Below, in pieces: positions 45,278 through 57,200 of a stretch of DNA of 64,000 nucleotides. The position numbers and the translations under genes were made by a program. The notes below the pieces were generated by a model, which did not search any database, had not been told where the DNA came from, and saw only the letters and a list, made by a program, of their open reading frames with translations. Every line of letters begins with the position of its first letter. The first letter of the stretch is position 1. The stretch is from Corallium rubrum (Eukaryota > Cnidaria > Anthozoa > Scleralcyonacea > Coralliidae), in NCBI GenBank assembly GCA_964035015.1, contig OZ035997.1:82039769-82103768 (forward strand), written 5' to 3'.

Positions 45278-48200
45278 GTCCAGTTTGCCCGAAAATTCTA
45301 TTTTTATAAATTTGCCCGAATTTTATTGGGTGCAAACTAAGACATAACCACCAATTTACAATAAATATGATATAAATAATACAATACAATACAATACAAT
45401 ACAATACAATACAATACAATACAATACAACGCAACGCAACGCAACGCAACGCAACGCAACGCAACGCAACGCAACGCAACGCAACGCAACGCAACGCAAC
45501 GCAACGCAACGCAACGCAACGCAACGCAACGCAACGCCACGCCACGCCACGCCACGCCACGCCACGCCACGCCACGCCACGCAACGCAACGCAACACAAT
45601 ACAATACAATACAATACAATACAAACTCTTACTTTGCAATACCTTTTCACCCGAATTTTCCAGGTTTTTAAAAAAAAATTGGGGTGTGACACCACACACA
45701 CCCACCCACTAGCGAAGCGCCTCCAAACGATGCATTTTAATGAGAATATTCGATTTCAGTACATTTGGAACACTCAAACGCGTCCACAGAGAACCAGACC
45801 GTTTATTAGTGAAGTACAAATTTCAGCAGTAAATCGGCTTTATTTGCATATTTTTCAACGGAGATAAGTAAATTGCTAAATAGACATTTTTCAGTAAAAC
45901 AAATTCACTTCCTTATTTGCATTAAAATTGCTATACTATACCGTCATACCGAAATCGAATAGGACGAAGCAGTGGAGACGGCGGTTTGAAATCTAATGTC
46001 TTAAATTTTGGAACCCGTTCGCGTTTGTTGACAAAAGCGAAAATGCACCGCCCATTCGTGGGTGAGCGGGACATACAAGAAAGCGAAAAGTTTAGTCTAG
46101 AACTTCACGTAATTTACAAAGAATGGTGTTTTGACTATGTTCTCTCTGCCTATATGCATGCGTGGAAGTCAATGAAACGCGTAAAGGTGAGGTAACACGG
46201 ACAACATTTTTTCTTCAACTTACAACGCAACCTTGTTGTTGCACGTATTACCACGCACCTTAAACATTGTCCCCCAACAATGATTTTGTTGCAAGCTATT
46301 CAACTTGCAACGCAACAATGTTGCAGCAACTTGTTGCTCATATAACGAAAGAAAACCGCAAGAATTTTGTGAATTCAGCAACCTGAGGGCTAAATTATGT
46401 ATGATTGGGATGAGAGCAATCTGGAAGCGAGTTTAGGAGTCCGAAAGCGACGACAACAAAAGCAACAACATTGAAAACGATGAGTTTATGTCACACGCTC
46501 GAGGTCACACTAAACTGACTAAAGTATGTATCATGACAAGGTATAAATGTAAGGTTTGTTGTTTCAAAATGCCATATAATAAACTTTTTATTAACCTCGC
46601 TTGCTCGATCTTTACAGAGAAATATCAGACCTCGGTCTTTGTGTACAAACCTCGCCCTACGGGCTCGTTCTGTACCAAAAAGACCTCGGTCCGATATTTC
46701 TCTGTAAAGACCTCGCGTTCGGTTAATAAGAAGTTATTAATAGCGCAAGAGAAATTACAGAGTCAAATTGTATATTGTACAGCTGCAAGTGTCAGCGAAA
46801 TGTAACTGGCGAATAATATATTTTATGGGGATGTTTGGCCATTTCTGGGTCACCAACTTCGATGTTATTCAGCTTCATATTCCAGAGGCGCTTTAACGTT
46901 ATTTTATGTAGATGTATTCATATTGTGATTCACAGTCACAACATTGTCTTATTAATTATATTTACGAAAAATATAATTTAACTGACTCTGAGCAATATTT
47001 TCCGAAATATGACTTATAACAATAGTCACGCTTCAGGTCAGGTTTCGAGCTATTGGAAGCCTGGCTCTGATTGATCAACGGTTGGAATGGAATGTGTCGC
47101 TCTTTTCTGCGAGGGAGCGCGATATCATAGATAATGGAAGAGGAACTGGATAGCAAACTTACGAAATCGCAAACGATGTTTGCACAACTTGCTATGGTAA
47201 TTATACGCTTTACAAGCGGCTAGCTACTGCACCTAACGGGTGGTCCCACATAGCTAAAATCAGACACTTCTGATCCTGGCCACGTAGGACCATCCGCGTT
47301 TGGTGCATTGTTTGCTTATAAGCACGGGGAACCCAAACGTTTATTTGAAGGATGTTTATCAGTAAAACAGGTTTATTTGTATATTTTTTGTTTATTAAAT
47401 CGCTAGTTTAGAAGCTTAAAGCTGTTTGGTTACGTGAGAGAGCACTCGAGAGAGCATTCTCTACAATTAACTTCGTAATGGTTAGATAATGGTCACGTGT
47501 GCTCTATGGGATATAGAGTCCTGAGAATTAGATAGAAGGCCACAAGGGGCATAAGGCACGAGTTAGAGAATGGTTGCAACCACGAAGCAGTTTCAATTTT
47601 ATCTATAAATGTGGGTGTTTTTTTTGCGTCTAGCACGTTTACCTGAGAATTTACTCTATCTATATATACTACAGTAGTGACTCTATTGAATTCATTAGTG
47701 CATGACTCTGTATGTCGAGTTCACTGTGCTATGACAATAGACTGAAAACAAAAGATCTTTGCAGTGGACTCTATATAGAGCTCACTGATATGTCTAATCT
47801 TGATGAATCAAAACACTAAGGAATATAGAGCGTTGAAATACTCAATAGGGATTGGCTGAGTGGCTGCAACCATTCTCTAACCATTGTTAATAGCCATGGC
47901 CATATTCAAAGATTTTGAAGGACATTGAAGACTTACTATATATATATATACGAATCCAAGCTTTAAAATGAAGGAATTGTTGAAAAAAGCAATTACGGTT
48001 GAACTTTGTCAATTTTCGCCCAGAATAATCAACGAAAATGCAGAATTTGAACCGATTTAGTCTACCTGGAAACTCTTGGGTTTATTTTTTCATTTTTACT
48101 GCCATCTGTAAGAAAGTTTAGACCGAATTAATTTCCTGGTTGGTCACAGACAGAGTTAAAAGAACTCGTACTTACGTTTGTCGGACAGCGGCCGGAAATT

Positions 48201-51200
48201 ATTTCGTTTACAAGATCGTACAAGCCCTCTGAGAACTGTGACCTGTCCATGAGGGCCTGCAGAGGAGGCTGCAGATTGGTAAGTTCCCAAAGGGCCTGGA
48301 TACTAGCTTTGCCCCTCTAATGGCAGCGTTCAATTTCCCTTGCATATTTGACCTCAATATCCCGTGTAGTCTTGTATTATGATCTCTATGGTCGTGCGCA
48401 GACTTCCGCGAATGAGCGCAAGCTCTGGAAACGAGAGTGCTCTTTCGTGTAATTATTATTTAATAAGTCAATTTCTCAGATGCTCTTCATGCTGTTGTAT
48501 ACAGGGCCAACAAGTAAAAACATTCTAGCGTTTTAATTTACACCTTTGATTAAAATATACTGCAATAATCCCGTTTCACTGATAAACTTACTTCTCTAAT
48601 AAACAGTCAGGCTCCCTGTGGTATAATGAAGCATCCAATAACTGCATGAAAAGAATATTTATTTTGGTTTATGGATATGTTTTGATTATTTATTGTCATT
48701 ATTATAGTAAATTATATTTAATATTTAGTAGTATTGTAAGATTTAGATTGGGTTTTTATCCGAGTTTAGCCACGATGCAAACACACAAATAAGTTTGTAA
48801 TTTCTTGGTATTTTTTAGATGAAAACATTACCCGTGCAGTTCCTGTCCAGGACTTGGAAAGTCAGGGTTCAGAAGGTAATCTTTGCGTGGCGAAGTATTA
48901 TTAAGAGAACATTAATTGAAGAAGAAAGGGAGTGTATAGTACCGGGCCTATATCTCAATTCCTCTTAAGTTATTTTTAGATCAACGATAAGCCAATCATC
49001 AACGATATTAATAGCAAGTGATAGTTCTCGTGATTTTTGCGTGGTGGTTGTTTACACGTTATTTTTGCAAAAGCAAAATGGCATCAAAAGTCACAGGAGT
49101 GAAGGACATTTTGACGAAAAATTGCATTACGAAAATGTTTTATTGAACGTTTTAATTGAAGACAGTCAAGACTCCTCTTTACCAGAAAACAAGTTTTTAT
49201 CTTTTTGAAATGTTCGTGTGATAAATAAAATTGATCTTTTGGATTGGATATCTAATGAACGTCTAATGTAATTTTTTACTGGAAGCAGGTTGCGAGTTAC
49301 GCGCGAAGATTACCTCGCGAAATCTAAAAATATCTTAAGAGAAATTAGGAACAGGAGGGCCTGCCCGCAGGCTACTATTCATTCGCTCTCTTACTTTAGG
49401 TTCTCTTAATATTATATAGAAACTTTTAGTTTAAATGGAAGAGTGCTTATGGAATGTAGCAATAGTAGGCATTATTCTGCACTTTTTTTGAAAATTCACG
49501 AAGATATAAGCAAAATATTTTTTTAAAATTTTATCCAAAATTTTGTCCTCGGCTTTCTCATCCAAATCGGGACGTGCTTCTTGGTATTTATCCTATACTT
49601 AAGCACTTGTATAATTTATTTTCACCGAAACTAGTTTAGACATGTAAATGGTGATTACATTCTAAAGAAAGATAGCAATCATAAAAATTTGTCAGTCTTT
49701 ACACACCCTACATGGTCTCTAGTCTCTCAAGTTTAGTAATTATATGTCAACGTACGACCTTGTGCTTTCATTAATAAGTTTCCTCGTGTTTTGAAATCCT
49801 GGTAAAACACTCGCACTCGTTCTTGACATAACATGGCACAGAAGCAAGCACCACATCCATATTAAATTAGTTTTAATTTCGACAGGCAACAAGAACTTTC
49901 TTCCTTACAACTGTAAAATATATCTATAAACCTAAATAGCCAGCTTTCTCAGTTGACAAGTCAAATATATATATAAGAATTACCTTTTCAGGCTGACTTG
50001 AAAAAATGATGGTACTTATATATGCGGGTTTTTACTGTATTTGCTATGCAAAAACAATGCTTAACGTAAACTTTGAAAATATTCACTTTCAAATTTATAT
50101 ATTATTTTTATTTTACTTTTTATTTTAATGTAATTTTTTTTGTATGAATTTTAATGGTATTTTAAGGGCCCGCCTTTCTTGTTCCACCGCCTGCAACCTC
50201 GTTAAACTCTCAAATCTTACAGAAGAACAGATTATGTAAGGCACACTCTTTCTAACAAAGGAGTTGATATTTGGCAACGAATTCGAATCCTAATATAAAA
50301 ATATTAAATTCTATAATATATATTCAAGAATAACTATACAGAAAAACTTATGCAAATTTAACAGAACAAGTCAAGCTTTTTATACAATTACAAGAGCTTT
50401 ACCTGTTCTGTACTTTGGTTAAAATCTGGTAGCGCAATTTTTTGTGTGCTAGCACGTTTTGGCCAAGCTGAAATATAACTTTTTGACATCGCAACTAGTC
50501 CCGGTTTGGTCTTACAATGTATATATTCTACACTCGAAATTTTCCTTCACAAAAATTACCCATAACTTTTTAGTGTATGCCTTGATGTAGATCTAGGTCC
50601 TGTTTTAACGTTTGTGTTTTAGCTTGCTTTTGTAATTGGCTTGATCGATGTTTGTTTGTCTTTGTGTGCCAATGTTCATATACCCTTCGGGGTTTTTCTT
50701 TATCAGACACAGTGGATAGTCCGCCAGCACAGGTTTTTATCTCTTATCAGTGGGATACTGATAGTCAAATCAAAGCCCTGAAGTTGAAGGAAATACTGGG
50801 AAAAAACAATCTGTCGTGTTGGATGGATGAACAGCAACTCCATGGAGGTGACCAGCTTCATCCTGAGCTAACCAAAGCTATAAATGATGCCAAGGTAAAG
50901 TCACAAACTGGCCGGGGCTCGCCCCTCAACAGTATCCTAAATCATGGCAAGTATTTCACGCAATATAGACAAATTCCAGTTCACTTTCACCTTTCAAGAC
51001 CCTCTATAGAGGTAAAACCCGCAAGGTCGCTATTACCTCAAATACCAATTGTGCTGGTATGGCGCTTGTAGGGAAAACATTTCGTCACGATCGACATGAA
51101 GTACTGTAAATATTTTAGTTAAGTGAGCCCGCGGTATTGGTGAATTTTAGATTGCACCACAGCGTTTTACCGCACGTGTTTATATTTTTTACGAGAAAGA

Positions 51201-54200
51201 AGTTGGAAATCAAATCGTTTTATTTTGACTTTTTTGTGGAGTAAACCTTATTTTGTGCGCGTTAAAACATGGTTACATATATCTCATATGTCTTGGCGAC
51301 GTATACCGCTACAGTAAAACGCTAGTGAACGAAATCGACGGTGAAAACAAAGCTAGAAAGAAGTCAACTTAAAGAATTTGGCCAGCCAAGATTTGAAGTG
51401 AGTTACTTGAAGTAGTTTTCGTTTGTCATCGGTAGATCTTATACACATTGAAATGAGTGTTCAAGATAAGAAACTAGAAAGGAGTAGAGCTAAAGCAGCG
51501 GTGACTCTGGCTTCAAGACGCCTTATCGGTGCAGCCCACCGAGAGATAGAGTATCAAATATTGAAAAGTTTAATGGTCGAACTCGAAAAGGTTTATGACG
51601 ATTTCTGGGTTGTTAACGAAGAGTTTGAATTGCTTGTATTGGACGAGGATAATTCTGAACATCGCGTAGTAAATGGCGAAAGCATCATGGAATATAGAGA
51701 GAATGTAAAACAGAATTATATTGAGGCTAGAGATGTATTTTTGCAAGTAAAGACTGATAAGGAGCAAATAAGTAAGAATCAAGCAGCAGAACCATTGAGA
51801 ATCGCATTAAAGCAAGATATTCGGAGAACAGGTGAGTTGCTTAAAGTTGTTGATGAAAACATTAACTCTCCAAACCCAAATATACAAGCTTTGCTATTAG
51901 ACAAACAAGATTTACAGTATATGTTAAATGTCATGTATGGGAAAACCTCTGAACTGAGTCTGGTTGGATCATTACAGTCAGAGCAAGATATTGAATTACA
52001 GAGTGATATTGATAAGATAAGTGGAATGGTTTACAATCAAGTCAGAACAATAAACTTGTATCTACACGAGTGCCAGAATTCAGACAAAACCCCTGTATCT
52101 TCTGGCCAGAGTCAAATTCATGTAGCAAGTGATCCAGTGTCACCTCCTACTGTAAATGTTTCCCAAGACAGTGCTACATCATCAAATGGGTCCCATATAT
52201 TATCTGAACCAATAACTGTTACTCAGACCAACCAACCCCCTATTGGCCCCACCAATATAGAGAGGGTGAATAACCACAGCTCACCCATTGTCACTGAGTC
52301 CGATACTGCTGGTACCATTAGTACGTCAGCACCTGAGTTTGTTCCCACAACAAGTTCAACTGGTGACAACCAAAGCTATGTCATGGTTAATACTCCAACA
52401 AGTAATGTTGACTTCATGAACATTGCTCAACATACTAGTACCAGTACTGCCCTACCCCAATCTAGTATGACTCCCACTACAAGTGTACCACCACAGAGTT
52501 TCAGCCTACCTCAATACCCAAGCACCACCCAATTTCCTAGTACCACTGCACCCCAATACTCAACTACCACCCTACCCCAGTTTGGAGGGACGATGAATTT
52601 TAATGCTGGTATACGCCAACAGAATTTCATGGGTTCACCACAATCAAACATATATTCAAACAGTCCATCTATTAGTAATACTACTGTGAGTCCTTCAACG
52701 TCTAACCCACATGGTATGCTTTACCCTATCCCACATGTCATTAGCCCCACCATGGCCACAAACCTACCTTACAACCCCAACCAACAGACAACACATCAGT
52801 CTACGCCCTATTCTACTGGATTTGATCCTCGGGTCCAAGTAAAGAAAATGTCCTTACCCACGTTTAATGGACACAGAAAGGAATGGCCAGAATTCAAAGC
52901 AGTTTGGAAATCAGTGGCAGAAACAGCATATCCAAACAAAACAGCACTAGCCCATGAGCTCAAAAGATCGGTAAGAGGTGAAGCAAGCAAGCGTATAAGA
53001 TCTGTATATGTTACAAAGCCTGAAGCCTACGATGTCATGTGGCAAAAGTTAGAAAGTTATTATGAGGATGTTGGTGCCAGTGTTCAGGCGGCGTTAGAAG
53101 ATTTACACAAACTGAAAGCAGTGTCTGAAGATGACTACAAAGGTCTAGTGGAACTAGTGGATGAGGTCGAATCAGCATACAGTCAATTGGAAGAGGTGGG
53201 AAATTTGAACGTTCTAACAATGCGAGACATTGATTTCATTTCAGAATTATTGCCTTGTCATTTGAGGGTTGAATGGCGACGGAAGTACAGAGAGATGACT
53301 CCAGTGGAGAAGGTGCATCCATTTATCCTCTTCATGAAATTCCTAGAAGGTGAGCGAGAAGCTGTTGCACGAATAGCTGAAGTTCAGTCGAGAAGAAGAA
53401 GAAATGATGTTCCCAAGAGTGACCGCCGAAAGCAACAAGCTTATCATGTAAGCAGACAAGGCTCAAAGAAGTTTCACAAGTGTGCCTACCCGTCTCACCG
53501 AAAGGACGCCATTAATCATACCACCGAAGAATGTAATGAGTTCCAGAAATTACCTATAAGCGGGAAAAATGGAAAATACGAACTGTTAAAACAGATCGAC
53601 GCATGTTTCAAATGTTTTGGAAACCATAGAAGACAAGATTGCCCCAAGAAAGATTACTGCGTGTGTGGGAGCGGTCAACACCACCAGTTACTCTGCGATT
53701 CAAGCAGCCATAAAGAAAAGCCCTTAAGTGAGTCTAATGAAACAGCTGTGCGGAAAGAAACACACATTTCCCTTAGTGACTCATTATCCCTGTATCCCAT
53801 TTACCAAACAACGGTCTATGGCAGTAATAAACATGTAACCGTTTTCTGCGATGGAGGTTCGAACGCTACCTACATTACCCACCGAGCTGCAGAAAGAATA
53901 AAAGCAAAGAAACTTGGGAACATTACCTTGGACGTTACTACCATGGGCAATGTAGAAAAGACCCACCACACTCAACAATACGAGTTCACCTTACGGACAA
54001 ATTCTGGTAAGAAGGCAACTATTGTAGCATATGGCATGAATCAAATCACTGGTCCAGTGAGCAAACTAGATCATGAAGTTCTTACGAAGTTCTTCCCCGA
54101 GTATGACGCTGAGTCTCTTCAGAGAAAATCAAGCTGTGTCGAAGTCCTTCTCGGATGTGATTACTTTGGCTTACACCCTAAGCAGGAAAAAGCACGGTAT

Positions 54201-57200
54201 GGGGACAATCTGAGTATTATGAGTGGTGAGTTAGGCATCTGTCTACAGGGTACCCATCCAGATTTGAGTGAAGGTACTAAACGTGATACAAACCTCGTGA
54301 AGACGATCCACAATGTCAACGTTAAAGTTGAAGTGTATAACGTTCATGTCGAGACACACCCGCAGTTTTTGCCAACCCCTCCAGCTGTATGTCTATTGTA
54401 CCAAGAACAGGTGCATTGCAACTTGTCGAACACCGTTCATTCCGTCAGCACTAAACGAGAAGCAAGTCGGATTGAAGAGTTCATACTCGGAGAAGACCTT
54501 GGCACGGAAACAAGCCCCCGTTGTGGCGCATGTCGTTGCGGTAAATGTCCCATTCTTGGGCATACCTACTCGTTCAAAGAAGAGCAAGAGCTGAAAGTTA
54601 TTCGAGAGAATCTGGAATACGATGAATCAAATCAATGCTGGAGAACCAGTTATCCGTGGATTGTGGATCCGAACAGTCTACCGAATAACTACAACGCTGC
54701 CCTAGCAACCTTGGAGAAGACAGAACGTACCCTTCAAAAGGATGACAAGTGGGCAAACACGTATAAAGATCAGATGAATGATATGGTCGATCGTAGAGTG
54801 GCACGTCAGCTTACAGCCAAGGAGATCGAGGAGTGGAAAGGTCCTGTGTTTTATATATCCCACCTCGCAGTGCTCAATCCCAAGTCACCCTCTACACCTG
54901 TTCGCATCGTGTTCAACTCCAGCCAAATCTACAAAGGAGTTTCCTTGAATTCCTGTTTAGCCAAAGGTCCGGATTGTTATATGAATAATCTGATAGGCAT
55001 CTTACTGCGTTGGCGAGAAGAAGCTGTGGCGTTGGTAGGCGATATTAGAAAGATGTTCAATTCTGTCTACCTCAAAGAATTGGAGAAGCATTGCCATCGT
55101 TTTCTCTGGCGAGATCTCGAACTTGATCGACCACCAGATGTTTTCGTGATGGAACGGGTCAACATGGGAGACACACCTGCCCCAGCTATAAGTACCGAAT
55201 CCATCTACAAGACAGCAAACCTATTCAAGGAAGACAGCCCAGAAGCTGCTGAGCTGTTGAAGAAATCGAGTTACGTTGACGACCTTATCGACTCGCGTCC
55301 AACTCAGTGTTCGGCTCTGAAAGTTGCTGAAGAAGCCGAAAACATGCTCGCAAAAGGTGGATTCTCGGTAAAAGGTTGGCAGTTGAGTGGAGAAGCAAGT
55401 CCTCGTACAAGTTTTGATCAAAAGAGAGTTCATGGTGGTCATGCAGAAGGAGAAAGCAGTAAATCGTTGAGTCTGCTGAAAGGAACTGACATAAACCTAC
55501 GAGTACTTTGCCTTGGATGGGATCCTCAAAGCGACACCATATTGTATGAAGTTACGCTAAACTTCAGTAAGAAGAGGCGTGGGATACGAATTGGTCCGAA
55601 TCTTCAAGAAGACGATTTGCCAAATGCTTTACCGGATGTCATGACAAAGCGAACAGTTCTCGAACAGGTGATGAAAATCTACGACCCGCTTGGTCTTGTC
55701 TGCCCTTTCACATTGTTAGCGAAGATATATCTACGTGAAATATGGGCACGAAAGTTTGATTGGGATACTCCGCTCCCAGCTGATCTCATGGCTAAATTGG
55801 TCCGTTTCTTTACAACGTTGGTCAAACTCGAACAGTTGCGTTTCCCACGTCGTTTACGGCCTGCAGATACTGTTGGTCGTCCGTGGCTCATAATTCTAAG
55901 CGATGGTAGTGACCTAGCATACGGTTATGCTGCCTATATTCGATGGTCCTTACGAAACGGTCTGTTTTGGTGTCGACTGATAATGGCCAAATGCCGAATC
56001 GCGCCTGTCAACAAGTTGTCTACCCCGCTAGTTGGAGCAGAGAGAGAGCTCAAAGAAGCTTGGCAGAAGATTGACCGAGAAGAGTTACACAAGAATGGCG
56101 TACAAAGTGGTTTGACATGGGTATTCGGATCCGCAGATAGTCCATGGCACCAGGGCGCGGTCGAGTGTCTCGTGAAAGCTGCCAAACGAGCAATTGTCGT
56201 AGCCATGGGAAGACGACGTTTCTCAGTGCCCGAGTTCTTAACAGTTTGCTCAGAAGTTGCCAATCTACTCAACGAGAGGCCCATTGGAACGTTGCCTTCA
56301 ATCGATTCTGATTTGAACATACTTACACCGAACAGTCTTTTGTTAGGACGTTCAACATCGAAGAATCCTGGTGGTTGGCAACCCTATACCTACAGTCGGA
56401 ATCCAAAGAATCGATACCACCTCATGCAAGCAGCTGTGGAGGATTTCTGGGAGAAATGGGTACAATTCTACGCGCCAACTCTAGTATTGCGGCGAAAGTG
56501 GAGTGTTATTACTCGTAATTTATGTTCGGGAGATGTGGTGATTGTTGCTGATAAGAACGTAAAGCGTGGAGAATATCGTTTGGGATTAGTCAAAGAAGTC
56601 TTCCCGGGTGAAGATGGCAAGGTTCGACGTGTTTTAGTCACATATAAAAACTTCCATGTGGGAAGCAGTGATCAAGATTATTACGGAGTGAGTGAAGCTG
56701 TTACCGTCTCGCGAAGCGTTCAACGCCTTGCTTTACTGGTACCAAAGGATATGGATAACAAAGATAATGACAAATAAACTTGTGAACTGATATTACGAAC
56801 ACGTTTATATTTTGTTTAAAGTTTAGAATGCGATCGTATCGACCCCATCCTCCCGGTGTGCTGGTATGGCGCTTGTAGGGAAAACATTTCGTCACGATCG
56901 ACATGAAGTACTGTAAATATTTTAGTTAAGTGAGCCCGCGGTATTGGTGAATTTTAGATTGCACCACAGCGTTTTACCGCACGTGTTTATATTTTTTACG
57001 AGAAAGAAGTTGGAAATCAAATCGTTTTATTTTGACTTTTTTGTGGAGTAAACCTTATTTTGTGCGCGTTAAAACATGGTTACATATATCTCATATGTCT
57101 TGGCGACGTATACCGCTACACCAATAAGCTGCTGGTAGCTTCTTATAATTTACTACAGATGAATGAACAACCCAGTTATATTGAGATTAGTTGTATTGAG

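Larger units (their letters stand above)
51045..57125 (+). mobile_element. Bel/Pao LTR retrotransposon, recent insertion in intron 3
   Basis: LTRs at 51050-51313 and 56857-57120 are 264 bp each and appear identical on direct comparison. They start TGTGCTGG and end CCGCTACA (TG...CA). CCAAT at 51045-51049 and 57121-57125 is the target duplication. The polyprotein is of Bel/Pao type. The sequence after the 5' LTR (GTAAAACGCTAGTGAACG) does not begin with the usual TGG of a tRNA primer site, and no purine tract is obvious before the 3' LTR. It lies in the same orientation as the host gene. Confidence 0.9.

Noticed and set aside
45147..45705. 184-codon minus-strand frame rich in Cys-Val-Ala-Leu-Arg repeats and His-Thr
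   Set aside because: Pentanucleotide and (GT)n repeats read in frame; no independent coding evidence.
50652..51071. A complete 139-codon TIR protein
   Set aside because: The frame reads through the exon 3 donor into intron sequence. The TIR fold is incomplete without the exon at 59462, which joins in phase.
51423..51452. Upstream in-frame TTG as the start of the Bel/Pao polyprotein
   Set aside because: TTG is not a normal start in animals; the first ATG in frame is at 51453.
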